A DNA stretch of 64,000 nt from NCBI GenBank assembly GCA_963402885.1, contig OY727097.1:4216001-4280000 (forward strand), in the 5' to 3' direction. The translations under genes were made by a program, and so were the position numbers. The notes below the pieces were generated by a model. The model was not told the origin of the DNA, made no database searches, and worked only from the letters and a program-made list of their open reading frames with translations. This document shows, one piece after another, positions 20,001 to 35,000 of the stretch; position 1 is the stretch's first letter; every line of letters begins with the position of its first letter. Source of the stretch: Antedon bifida (taxonomy: Eukaryota > Echinodermata > Crinoidea > Comatulida > Antedonidae).

Positions 20001-23000
20001 CTGAAGGAATATATGTGAGCCATCACCACTGGTTACAACACCTGAAAGAAAGTAATTTATGTATGTGAATTTCTGATACAATAAACGAACACTCTCTCAA
20101 AAACCCACTTACAAACAGGCATATTTCATTATATCATTACATTAAAGTTTACTTTGCAAAAAGGTAGATAACAATTTAATATGAAATGTATCTAATAAAT
20201 AATATCTGCATACCTTGGACAGGATTGTATGTATACAACATGGGTAGATTCCATCCTGCTAGGCCTGAGTAGTTGAGATCATACCCCTGGATTCCCACTG
20301 CTTTCTTATCCCACAATATCTCTTTACAACCTTGGAACTCATACCCAACAGAAACTGTAAGAAAACAATTTGAAAAATAAAGTTACAAAAATCGGTTTTA
20401 TCAGTACAAAGCATTTGACATTCTTTTCTTTTTTCCCCCCATCACACTCCCAATATTTTTTGTTCTAAGGTGACAAAAAACACATATTCAACACATTGTA
20501 TGATATACACACCTATAGCAGAAACTTCTCCATAAACTTTCTGACCATATGCATCAGTGCGATCCCAACTGAATGTGTACTGGAGGTTAGCTTCTGGTTC
20601 CAGACGTCTCTTAAAGAGCTTACCCTGGACCGAGACGTGGACATGAACTATTGTCAAATCATCTGGAAGCTCATTGGACAATTCAATGCTGATGGTGGTT
20701 TGATGGCTAGGTGCATTACTGCTAAGATAGTCTAGGCTTATTTTCGTTCTTGGGATCACAATTCTTTCATGAACAACCTGTCAGAAATGTTTTAATTGGT
20801 TAATTGTGTGTAAAAATGACATAATCCAATTCTGAAAAACAAACATCTTTTTATGTGATAATAAAGTGAATTTTGAAATATATAAATCTACTTGGACTAC
20901 ACAGAAACACACAACATCAAAATATTCACCTTTCGATCTAACATAACACCGTTCTTACTGCAACTAGCATCAGATATATCAATAGATGGCAGCACAACAA
21001 AGCTAGGCCTATCACGATGGGCTCCATAACAGTTCTGCACTCCACTAGGCATATCATCAGCAATATTCATGCCGGCTAGAATCATAGCAATGTTGTCCAC
21101 ATATATAAAATCGCCGTATGGTACTAGGACAGCAATGGTCGTCATGGCAAATGGCTCGCGTGTAAACTGAAGCTTAATACTGCCACCACCAACAACAAGC
21201 ATATCAAATCTAATAAAATATAAAAAAAATGTTTTTTAGTGATAATGTATCATTTATTATAAAATTTATAATAGAATATAAATTACTGTACTGACTTAGA
21301 TATGAGCCTAATTACCTTGTGGTGGGTTTATGTAAGAATTTGGTACTGGCGTTATACGTACAAGGTATTATCAAAAAACATCTTTTAAAGCTCTGTCTAC
21401 ACTATAAAACTGGTTTGACAAAAAAGTGTGATGTGCCCAAATATGGTAGTGATATACCCAAATATGGTAGTGATATGACACCATCATGTCCATATATGGA
21501 CACATCACATTTTTTTTGTCACATAAAGTTGGATAGTGTTTTATTGTTATAGTGCTATTAATACATAATGGAGGTAACAGTAAACCTGGGACACTCATAT
21601 TCAGCGGCACCTCTATTAAGGGGACCAAACTGTATATTGAAATCAATCCTATTGATATTATTCCTATTGTGTAGCGCTTTGGTCCTTTTTTTGGAAAAGC
21701 GCTTTATAAATATATATAGTATAGTATATTCCTTCTACTTACACTCCATCATATCGTGTGTACGTTCTTCCCAGGGCTGCATTATTCACAGCTGTAACCA
21801 TGACACCGACCAGAGGACTTCCATCCTCTGTCATCACCATACCTCTAACAACAGATGTGTGTCTAAAAGAAAATTGAAAACAAAACCTTTAAACGTCTAT
21901 AGAGAAAAGAATGTCAAACATCCTTAATTTCAGGTAAATTCAACAATAATGATGAAATTACAACAAATACAAAACGGGCCACAGTATTTATTTAAAAATA
22001 CACACCTGTATGAAAAATAGAACAGTCCAGTTAAGTTCACATATCATACACTAGGGAATAGGTATAAATATGAAACATATATTCTATTTTCTACACTCTA
22101 TAAATTATTTTTCTGCTTTATTTCGAGCACACTAGGATTTGTTTAAAGGGCATAATATCAAATAGCTTCATACATCAAATACACGAAAAAAGGTTTTGTC
22201 GTGTATATCATTTTATGTGTAAATATTCTGATTTATACTTTGTAAGGAAGAATTTAGGCAATTTACTGTAGAGCTATCTTAACTAGCTACTAAATGCAAT
22301 TAAAGATTGAGTTAACAAAATTTGTTAACACAAAAATGTAGCATAACACAAAAAATAGTATAGTTGACACAAGCCGAAAGATATCAAATTAAAATAAAAA
22401 TTACTCAATTTATAATAAGTTATATTTTTCTCAATTATCAACCTACTATAGCATCAATAGTAACACTGTAATAAATTAGATGTTGAATAGTTTTTCAAGC
22501 TGCTAATATGATAGATACAAAATGACCATATTTTGTGAATTACAATTATTTCAGTAATTTAATTAGAAATGAATACCCCATGGAAAAATGAAGTATTCCA
22601 TCATTTTACAGACATTATGACTAGCATCAATTCTCCGCTTCTGTTCCTTTAAGATCTACTTGTCTTCGGAATCATAAAATATCAAATTTCTTCTCATTAT
22701 TTTTAACTTACGAAGGACTGGACCTACTTTATCTTAATTGAGAATTTCATACTGAAAAATTAATACACAGTTTCACTTTTATATTGGCTTTAAAATCTGA
22801 CATACATATTCATTTATTATTTTCAAGTGATTTTATATCTTACATCGTTTTTCAAGAGGTATTCTACTTTCAGAATTGTGAAAAAATTTAATTTAAATGT
22901 AAAACAATATTGGACCAATGATACATAAACCATGCTATAATAATGTATGATTGAATAGAAATAGAAACAGTATCTACCTAGTGGACGTCTAGTCTTTTTA

Positions 23001-26000
23001 GTATGTCTATGTAGTATGTCTATGATGTCAACTAAGTCTTGTAATGAGATTTAGATTTCAAATAACAAAATTGGACCAATGATACATAACCGTGCTATAA
23101 ATATGTACAATTGTAAAAATGAAATAGGAAAACTATCGCTTAGTGGGCGTATAGTTCTTGTAGTATGTTGCATGTCATGTAATGAGATTTAAAATTTCTG
23201 TAAAATGTGTTAAAAAATGTTAAACAATTACATACTTTCGTTGATGTTCTTCAATACGGGCGTCGATTTGGACACTGTTATGCTGCATCAAGAACTTCAT
23301 ACGATCGTAGAACGATCTCGACATTGCTTCACTTTGCACTACCTTCTCTGTTGGATCTGGGACGGTTTTGCATATCGAATCGGTACTACAAACCGCCCTC
23401 ATACAACAGTCAGGATCTTCACAGTCCCTTAGCAAGTCTGAAAAATTACAAAAATGCTGAAGCATGAAATTTATGGAATAATTACTGCGAAACATGCAGA
23501 GTTTGTTGCATTTATATCCTGGAGCGGTCGTAGAGAATATTGTCTGAATCTTCAACAATTAGGACAGAAATTCACTAATAAAAATTAACATTATATTTGC
23601 ATATCTGAGGAACACACAAGAAATTATATATCTTGCAAGACATTATATGTGTAGCATGTAATTCTAAGCTTACAATTAGCAGTAAAGATAACGATCGATA
23701 AATTCGTATTCATGATATAAAGAATTTTGTGAATTTGGGGTTATACCTTTCTTGATTGTATTCATTTTGACATGTAACTTATTTGACTGTATATGATACG
23801 ATATTATTTATTGTCATTTTAACAACAAGGTAGAAATGAAATTTGGTTTGTTGGTTTACATTTTGACTTGCATACAATGTATACACAAATACAAAAAAGG
23901 CGTTTAACCAATGAATCTAAAGAGATCTTACAAACGTAACACAAAATAATAGTAAATATATTACAATTTTGTACAACTGACAGTTTCAGGGGGTTACGAA
24001 AGATTTAAATTTGTTTTTAAAATTCTGTTTCTTTTTTGGGTTATAATTACCTCCATCATTATCTACTGAATCTTCGCAATCAAGTTCTTTAGTGATGTCA
24101 CAGCTTTCTCCTCCAAACCCTCGTACACAGCTACAAGACCACTCGCCATCCACATCATTACACAGCCCATTACCATTACACATTGATGGACATCCGTCTA
24201 GGCTACAGAATTTGCCGTTCCAGCCCTGGTCGCATTTACAGGTACTACCTACACAGGTGCCATGGTCACCACAGTTAGCCATGCACAGCTCAGATGAACA
24301 GTTCATACCACCCCAGCCTGGCAGACATCGACAATGGCCTTCCAAACATTCCCCATTATCGCCACATTCGCTGTCTATTTCGCAGTACTTCACAACTATT
24401 TAAAAGTATTCAGAAAAAATATTTAACCCTTTGAAATGTAGTTAAATTACTTTATATTAGTAATACAGGTTATTCTCTAATTAAAGATCATCCAAATAAT
24501 AGATGCCTTCTATTTAGGCTAACACAAATTAACGTATCCAGATCTAAAAATGATTCCAATTACAGTCTAAACTAATCTTAGTGGTTCTTATTTGGAGGGA
24601 GATCTGTACTTTATATTTACGTTTAAGTCAACAATATTTTAATCTAATATAGTTAAAAAGCAGATGAATGAAAATTCTAAAGTTGAATAGCCTCTTAATG
24701 TAATGTTTAATCAGTGTTAATACATATGAAAGGCAGGATTTACTAACTACTGAAAATGATTACAAAACATTACGAAATGAAACGTACAAACAATAATGAC
24801 ATCATTATGGATCAATACAAGTGCAAATCTATAAACATAGTAACTTCTATGTTTTAAATATTTTTTTAATTTAAAATCATCAGACAATTTTAATAATTTT
24901 ATTCTGTTCGTTTATGTTAATTATGAGTATGTTTAGTCCAAGCAGGTTAGTGCTTATAGCTAATAGCAAGCCATGCAAGTCCCGTAAAAATAGCAGCCGG
25001 CATACTGTACTCTCTTTACCTTTAATTAAGTAATGATCATCCCCATTTTCCACAGTGGAATAGTCCGATGATGCATGAGCTCTGGAGCCACTACCATGTT
25101 CAGTCACCCGACGTGTGTCAGCTCTTAGATGTGAGGGGTTAACTAAGACATTTGTCATTTTACCGTTGTGTGAAACAATGCTGTTTCTCCCCTGTTTTTG
25201 AGGGGTCACCGATAAGTGACATTTGTACCCTGCCCACCCCGGGTGACAAGAACAGATGGTATTTTGGCATATTCCATTACCAGAACAGGTATGCTCCATG
25301 CAATCAGCTTTGTAAGCGGAGGGGAGAGAGTAGAAAAAAAAAGCCTGAGCTAATAGCCGAAGAATGAGTAAGAACTAAAGGGTTTAATTGAACAAAAGCA
25401 TGCTGACGCTAGGCACATTATGAATACAGACATATTAGCACCAAACCAGGCGATGTAAAATATCTATAAATGTATGTAACATATGGAAATGAAAAAAATA
25501 AACATCTATTAAGGCACACTGAAAGTGAGAGGAGATAACATGGTGTAAAAACCACTTAGAAAAGTTGTATGTATTTTAAGCTGTGGATAATAACATCTAT
25601 GGTAAAAACTAATATTAAAAAAAACAGAAATGTGTTGTAATATTGTGGCTGATTTCATGTTTGTTCCTCTATACTTAGTTCACTGTGTGATTTACTGATA
25701 CAATTTAATAGTAAACATTTCAATTTCAAAAGGTTTTTTTATCTTTTTATATCACAAGTAAATATGTTAATCTATCTCAAAAAGGTCTTTAAAGTAGGCT
25801 AATGTGCCTAACTCAAAATTTAAACAAAACAAAGATTTTTATATAACACTTCACAGATGACACAGATACTAAATTTCAAATATTAACTGTTACCAAACAC
25901 AATTCATTTTCTTTTTATATCTAAAGTAAAAATACCAGGTAATTTATATGAAACTGCAAATATCAAATTAATATTAGCTATCATCGGTAAGCTATGAAAA

Positions 26001-29000
26001 TGCAGACGACATGCCTTAAAGAGCTTAATGGATTTATGTTACAAGTAAAATAATTTAAAGAGATAAAAGTGGATATACATAGTTTAAATAAGATTATGTA
26101 ACTTGTGAAGAATAGATTAAAAAAAGATTCTAAAAAAACAAAATAAACTTAAAATATCACGTTTCTCTCGATGCAACACACCAATATAAATTTTTCGAAA
26201 AAATGTGCTTATTTTCTTCTCTTCAATAATGTATATTTATACAGGTGTTAATAATATGTAAATTAAGATTACACCTGTGGAAAGAGTAATAAAAAGAACT
26301 GGAGAAAGATAAAGCTAACAATATTTAGTTCAGATTTGTTTTCTCTTTGGAGATCTTGTCTTGGAATTCATGTTAAGGTGAGGACATCAATTTGCATATT
26401 CATACCATCAGGAAATAGCAGAACTTTTATTTGATTGGACTTGAAAATACCATGAAAGGCCCCTTAGCTTAATGGTAATCCTTATGTATGTGTAACCAGG
26501 TTAATATATCCCATAGTTCATCCATACTACTAACACGCAATTTAAAAAAAAAAAATTACTTTAACACTAATAACAGTTAGTTGTTGTTCATTACCAACAT
26601 ATGAAGTCGATACAAATTAAGTGCTTGCGATAAATACATCAAACAGGCATTAAGGGATTTTTAAAAATATATATAACCGATACATTACGAAAAGCAAATA
26701 TGTTTAAAATGAGCTACACATAATTTAACGCACTAAAAGGTAGTCATGCATAATGGGGATATGATACACAGCTATAGGCTAGAATGAGTTAAGCATCCAT
26801 GCAACCAAACAAGCGATGTTTGCCGATAAAATTACGCAATGTACCTTCACGGCATGTTGGGCCTACAAACCCGTCATTACAGACGCAAACACTGTTAATG
26901 CATCTGCCGTTTCCGCTGCAATCTGGGTCGAGGCATTGATTCTCTTGTATTTCACATTCAGCTCCCATCCAACCTACGTTACAAATACACACCCCATCGT
27001 GGTACTGCCCATGTGTACTACATAATGTTGGGCACACACCTGAAACGAATTGTGATTACTGTAGACATAGAGTAACTGGTACTAAACAACAGAAGCATTG
27101 CTTTAACGCTGAAATACTTTCTAGACGCAGTAGCTAACTGCTTATGTTTGCCTTTAGTCTCCTTAGTAGTAGTTTTGAAAAAGTGTAAATTGAAGTGCTG
27201 TACTGAAAAGAATGTTTTTTGTATTGTTTTGCAGAATTTAGGGTGGGGAAATAAAACGGATGGCGTCCACCTATGATAAATAAATTACTTAAATAATTTA
27301 GTTTTCTAATTAAAATACATTCTGCAAAACAAACGACGTTATGGATTACTCAATTTGAGTGCTCACTGTAGTAATTTACTGTTGTGACTTGTTTACATTT
27401 TTCAAATTGGATAAGTTTTTGTAATGTTAATAAAGTGCACGATTCCATAACAACAATCAAACAGAGAGTTAGAAAACAAAGAGAAGCATCAAATAAAAAA
27501 AAACAAAATATAAATTTGGTTATAATTGGTTATTTTTAGAAACAGTTTATAAAAACAAGATACAAAAGTTGACTACCAAGAGAAGGCATTGCAGATGCTT
27601 GAAATTGCCAAGCCAAGAACAAAGCTAGCCCCTGTAAATAATAAGGCATTTGCAATATAGGTACCCACCTTTGGAGCAATCTTCCCCTGTAAATGTTGGA
27701 TAACACTTGCACTGTCCATCAACACATTGTCCATTGCCACTGCAGTCGTTCAGACAAGGTATACCACCGTCACCTAATAACGTTTTTAAATTGCATTAAT
27801 TAAAACAGTTTTTAAAAATCTTTTACATTTTTAATTTGTTCTATGAGAAAAATCATCACAATATGCAAGCAAGATGCAGCTAATTTATTTCAATATCTGG
27901 GGCCTAGCCAAGAACTAGAAGAATTATTATAGAGTTACTTTTGTTGTTGTATTAATAAAATTCAATAACTTATTATCTATTTGCTTTGACTTCATGTAGA
28001 AAAACAAATATTTTGTTAACCTTTTACACCAGCTATAAACTTAACATCTTCTGTCCTTTTCCCATCATTAAATATTCCGATATACCACGATCCTTGTTCC
28101 ATATATTGAACAAAAGAAAAGATGGTTTTAGTTGACATTGATCGTTCTTGCCTTACAGCTAAAGACTTCCCTCCATGTCTTTTGTTGTTGTCTACTTGAT
28201 GATGGTGGCTAGCAGTCCTCCCAAAAATTGCACTATTCCTTAACGCATGTCGCCTACTCCGATCCTGTGGGTAGCTCCTCCCAGAATGCACTTCAACAAA
28301 ATCATACACAGTATGCGTTGGTGGTCCACCCCTTCGTCCATACACTGCCAGAAATGCATGATGTCCGACAGTAAGGTTCAATTGGACATATTTAGGGTCA
28401 TTAATTTGCATAATGATTTGTAAAAAGTCCCCTGATTGGACAGTTCTTTTAACATGTGCGCCAAGCGGTATTTGTTCCACTACCAAAGGTAATGAAGTTG
28501 AATCTGAAAATTAAACATAAAATGGTTTTTACAAATTTATCTTTTAAATGGACACCAATTCATAAACCTGAAATAGGGAAAACTTGTAAAGGCTACAAAT
28601 CCACTATAAACAATTTTTTTAAAATTCAGAGCAGATTTAATGATATATAAGTTTGTGAAGCAGATATTTCTTACCCACTTCAGAGACTTTGTAGTTAAAA
28701 TAAAAACGACATTAATTAACACTTATCTCATATCAAACTTGAAACTATTATTAAACTTTTAACTATTTTAATTTGAGTTCTCACCAGGTAATTTTGTTGG
28801 GCCTTCTCCTGGGGTGAAATAGCCGGGATTCTCTGTTTTTGTGCCTACTGATATAACAGGATGAGTCTCCTGTTGAAAGAGTTTGACAGCTGTAAAGAAC
28901 CAAAAAAAAATGCACAAATTAGGTAAAACGCATAAAACATAATTTTGCCTTAGGCAGAACAAAATGAAATTTTTAAACAAATTAACTGATTAATCTGGTG

Positions 29001-32000
29001 ATTCTTCTTTTAGATAAATCCATTTTTAAATTATTCTTTGACGCATATTTGATATATTTTCACATAATTGGTAGTCTTTGATTAACATTATGTAATTTTT
29101 CTCCAATCTACGTGATGTGATGCAAATGAGTTGAAAATGATCGTAGTAGTGGTTAGCCTGAAAACTAATGTATAAGCCTTCTGTGTTAATTGTACCATCG
29201 GGATAGTGTGTTTATATAGCAATGAGAATAACATGATAACATGGTGCTAATAGAGGTCCTGGACCTTTCTTAGAATGCCTGTGTTCATATTAGGAAAAAG
29301 CTCTGAGAATTTTTGATTAGGATCGAAATGTAGTTTGTTTATAATGGTAATTTGGTAGTGACAAATGACAGGTGTGGAGTTTGAATTTCACATTTATAAT
29401 ATGAATAGAACGTTTTTCCAACCTAGTAAAGAATTTTATAGGCAAGTTTCTTTTCACATAAAACGGCAACGATTGTCGTGAGGCCCATTTACCATCACAT
29501 ATGTTGCCGGTCTCTAGTTTGAAAAGGACACTTAACCAAAAATGGGGTTTCTCCTCGAACCACTTTGGCAACATACAGGCTTGCCTAATATGAAATATAA
29601 TACTGTATATAACAGCATAAAATGGTTTTGGTGGATGCCCTACTAGACTTGCTAAGTCCCTATGTTGTTAATCCAAAGTCGCCGTTTTAATTTAAAAGCC
29701 ATGTATATTTCTCTTTTTAACAATATTAAGTTGAACTGCCGTCTACAACATAGGCTAAGTGCCCTATATATAAGAGATGAGATACCACATGAGAATAGCC
29801 AACACATATGCAGAAAGTAGCATAAATACAGTATATTCAATTAATTATGACTAAATCCATCGAAATATAAATTATTTAATTTATTTGATTTTCACACTTT
29901 CATTGAATGTCACAGAGAAATAGAAATCTTGATTTGTGAAAATATTTTTGTTTATTCATTCTAAGCCGAAATCTTTCGGGAATTCTGTTTAATATTTCAG
30001 AATGTAGTGCTTATTACGATTTTAAATGTCAAATTTGGTAGTGATGTATTTTTCCAATACTTAGCAATCTCCCATGATAGTTATGTAGATACAACCATTA
30101 ATGATAGAATTCTATAAAAACATGAATGTGTATTTTAAGGATAACATGGTGTTTTTGAATTTGAAATTACTCATGAAAAGTGGTCAGAAAGGGGTTGCAA
30201 CAAAAATAAAACCTGTTATTAAGCAAAACTTATACATCAGTGTATGATAAAAGAATATAAATTTAGATGACTTTCAGGATATAAGAGATATCTAGGTGTA
30301 ACTAATGTAGTAACAATGACATTTCTGTATACACATTTTTAGGCTACAGTAGTACCATTTTGGTCAACTTCTGTACTGTAATCATGAAAGAAAATAAATT
30401 GTAGTTAACTTTACCTGTTAAACAAATAAGAGCTGTAATAAGCGCACACACCATAATAAGTAACACAAGAGCCATACACTTCCATGAGCAGTGGTCCCAG
30501 CATGAGTACTTGCTTTTTATTCTTCTGTACTTAGGATGTGCAAATTTTGTGTTCTTTGGTCTGTTGTCATTGCGAACTGGAGTAAAATGGGGAAGGGGGA
30601 CGGCTGCCGTCGGAGTATTCGGTGGGAACTCGTACATGTGTCTTGAAATACTGTGAATGGAACAATATGAACATTATTATTTAGAAATTTCCAGGAGATT
30701 TTAGCTCTTCTCATAATTTTATTTTAATGAAGTTAATTTGATATTGATGAATATAACAATGATTGCAGACTAAGTGATTTTATTGATAAATATCGATAAC
30801 ATAATTATTAAAATGATAAAAATTAACAAGTTTTTTAGATAAAAAATAAACAAATTAGAAATCTTAACTGGACTGTAAAACAATATAAAAATTAAAATAA
30901 CAAATTCGTTCATATGTAAACTTTCCCTGAAAAGCGTCACGCAAAACACAGCTTCCGATAATAACATTAATCATCGCTCCTGTGACATAAAAGGTGTTAA
31001 GTATGAAACGCAATACGTAATGCAATAGATAATTTGTTTCTCATTATATTGCACAACGTATTTCCACGGATATTGTAATTATATATACATTTTATCACTA
31101 AGAAAAAAATCAATAATCTATATTTAAACTATTTGCCTTGTTATTACTATATTGCTAGTGTTAATAATAGTGATGTCTATGGTACGGAAATAATAACAAT
31201 GTGGATAATTTGTTGTATTATTTATTATGCTATAAAGGATGTACCTATTGTAGTAAGTGTGGTATAAAATTAATAACATTATTAATAAGGAATATTATTG
31301 GTAAAGAATGCATAAAGTAGTACATGAAAACCAGTCAATGACAGCTTGATGGAACTATAGCAGTCTATTTTCTTCCAAATATATATATATAAATCCAAAG
31401 GCAAATTACTGAAAAAATGACAATGCTGTGGGTATCAGTGGCTGGATCTCAATGGAGATACAAAAAAAAAGCGAATAGCTAAATCAAGTAAAACAGCCAG
31501 AAAAGTTAGCATATATAAATATATAATATGTTTTTGCTCAGACAATTTTCTTCCGAAATTGTTATATTTATGTGTGATTTTGAATAGGGAGAATATTTTC
31601 ATGAGTTAAAAAAGGAGAATATTTTCATGAGTTAAATAGAGAGAATATTTAGTGAGTTGAATGGATGGAACTGCCTTTATTAAAAAAAAAGAAAAATGTA
31701 AATCTTGAAAGCATTCTCCATACAAAAAACACAAAATTCAAAAATGAATTATTCTATGAGACACACCTCTATCTAAAATAATCATTAATTTAACACAAAA
31801 CCTGACCTAACAAAACATTTTGTCAAGCTAAATGAATTTGCATAAAATGTGTGACACCTGTTTTATTGAAAAGTTTATATTCACACACACATTTGACAAA
31901 GAGAGTGGCTGTTCAATTCACCTTACACACTCTCTCTTAATCCTACACATTCAGTAAATATAAAGAAGTCGAATATGCCTTTCTAATACAAAATGAGGCC

Positions 32001-35000
32001 AGTAGATGGAATTGCACTAACGGCACTAGTTGACATTTTATTTGCGCACGGCAAATTAATAAGTATGTAAAAAATGTATTGATTTTTTCCTAGGCTAAAC
32101 AAAAGAGCGTTCTGACCCTTTTGAAGACCCGGTAATGTCATTCCACAATCTGCAATAGTTGCCTAAAGGTGCCTTACTAGATATGCAGGAAAGCATATTG
32201 TATAAAAACACATTTTTCTATACAGGTTAAATTATTGTGCATTTATGCTGCGTTTCAAATAAATCAGTTACAATCTTTTTCTAAGTAGAATTCATATGTT
32301 TTGGAAGTGTTTATGGGAAATAGTGTCTATCCTTATTGAATGGACACTTCTATGTTTTCTAATACCAAATCTAAAGGTTGAACATTTTTAGAAATTTTAA
32401 ATTTCAGAAATTAACATTTTCTTTGCTAAAGTTTGTATTTCATTTTAAAAAAATGTATTAACTTTATACTTTAAGTCAACCTTGGTCTGCATTAAACAAT
32501 TATATAACATGACGTGATTATGTTTTTCATGTTACATCATCATTCATAAATTCTTGTTTTACAGCGATTAGAAATTAGAAATCAGAGATTGAAATACTAT
32601 ACAACTATCTCATAAACCAAAGGACTCGATTTCAAACACAATTGTCATTCCGATTACCGGTTCTTACAAAATCGTCACTTTATTTTCAGATTTTATTCCT
32701 GGCGCATTCAGACGACTTGATATTTAAAAATGCCTTGTAAAAATTGAGCCATTAGCTACGAACATTTAACGGAACTTAACAGTAGAATATACGGCAGTCT
32801 TAAACTATGAATGAGAATTCTACGACCATTACCAAACAACAAGCGGCAAGACAAACGTATCATTACAGTCATTAGCGTTTGTGGATTATCTGTGAGAAGA
32901 CTCTTCCGAGAAATAATTGCGATATTTGAGCTAGGCTTAATATTGTAGACTTATGAGTGTATGGCTAAAATTACAGAGGAAGTTGATGCAGCTAAACTTG
33001 GGTTTGATCTGGATACTGGTGCTTGGGCTTCAAATTATACCAGCTACAAAATAGGAGAGGGCCTAGGCTTACTATTACTAACTTTAGCTGTTAAATTTTA
33101 CTTTAAGTTGATACTACTGAAACAGTTAATGAATTAGGCCTGTATTTGTACAGTAATTGCACAATTTTCAGCTTTGCCTATGTGTTGCTGTTAATCTTAA
33201 ATGTTAGCTCTGTTACTAAATATAAAAAGACATACCTTGTCTGTCTTGAGTTGCTAAGGGAGTTGTTACTATTGAACATTGGGTTCGGCCCTGGCTGCGG
33301 ATAATTCAAGTTCATTACATCTTGTCTTGGATGAAAATTTTGTTTTCCGTCGACGGGTATACTAGGAAGTGCTGCAAACGAAAGAAAGAACACTTCAACA
33401 CCAAGAATAACAGATGAGAATAATGCGAGAAAAATTCAAGTCAGTTTGCACGCAAAGTTATTGGATTGAAAACGTGTGAATTGAATTGATCAATATTAAA
33501 ATAATGTGACTAGAGATTTCACTAAACATTAACATATTAATAACAACATCTTCAAAGAAATAAATGAAATTACGACCTTGAAATTTCTATACAGGGAGAA
33601 ATCCTCGTGAGAGATTTTGAAAGAAATGATTGAAGCTTATATAATACCACTAAAAGCATCTTCTGTCAAACGTAATCATGGAAGACAGCTCTGCTTACTA
33701 CTTCAATAATTCATTATCTTAGCAGTATTATGTTATTATACTGGCTATACATAATAATATTCATAATAATTATCATTAATATCATTATGATACAAGACTT
33801 CATTGAATGTTAATAGACAAACATGTCAATGGTGAAGAATTATTTTACATTGAACAAAATGATGGTGTTTAAGCCATTCAAACGCAAAGGTCAGGGGCGG
33901 ATCCAAGGGATCGCTAGAGATGCTCTCTCTTATTTTTTACCTCTAAAATGAAATTACTACTACTTACTTACTTTTTGATAATTAATGTTGACCGACTATC
34001 AGTATTAAGTGTTAGCTCTCGATGTTATAAAACAAATTTTGGATTTGCCCCCGAAGGTACTCCTGAGTTTTAGTGCACTGGTATTACTGTAGTCTCTGCT
34101 ACAGTACCAGAATTGTTTCATTGTAGAAACAATGTCGCTATGTCATAACAAAACTAATACTGTACTATTAAGCACTGACTTAAAGGCATCCTTTAAATAA
34201 GATGTCACTATAGTGGTTGTTGTAAATCAAATATATATAATATCCCACCTTGATTTTGAATAAAGTTATTTTGTGGCATCGTATTCGACATTTGTTTCAT
34301 TTGAAACATATTTTCTTCTGCATGTGCTGCCTCCGTACTTGAAATCGTACTGTGACTTGACCTAACATTTGACAGCGTTCCTGGTGCCGACCTCCCACTT
34401 GATATAAGACTTGACGCGGACCTGTCGGCTATGATGTTAGGGCGCATCATGTGTTGACGTCCTAACGAATGCCTGGAATTCATAGTTGAGGGCACACCTG
34501 TAGTATATCGAAGTAAAACAAACATAACATTTATCATTTTGCATGTGTATTAGATTTTCCACCAAAAAAAAATACAGAAATTGCACTTAGGAAAATTACT
34601 TTTGCCTACGGAGTACTGTAGTGTACCCATTTGATACTGCAAATTGTGAAATATGAAATTAATGTTTTGAAATCATTCTATATTCAAATAGTATAATAGT
34701 GAAATACTAGAATATACCAGGTATTAAAACATTTTATGCTTGTCAAAAAATATAAATAGCTAGCAATATTTCTTATTAGTAATAAATAACAAAATAAAAT
34801 GACATTAAAGTTTTAATATACATTGAAAAAAATCAAATAATCAATTTTACATCAAAAACATTGATGTAATGTAGTACCAAGTCTAATTATTTTACGGCAA
34901 CAACTACAAAAGACATTACATTTTATTTTTTGATCTGCCGTAAAATGATTACAATATTAATAATAAAACAAAATTATTGTGAATTACGATAAGAATTTGA

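Noticed and set aside
24092-24403. Plus-strand 103-codon frame opposite the EGF exon
   Set aside because: It is a shadow of the Cys-rich codon pattern, and its Pro/Ser/His-rich composition is the expected complement of Gly/Cys-rich codons.
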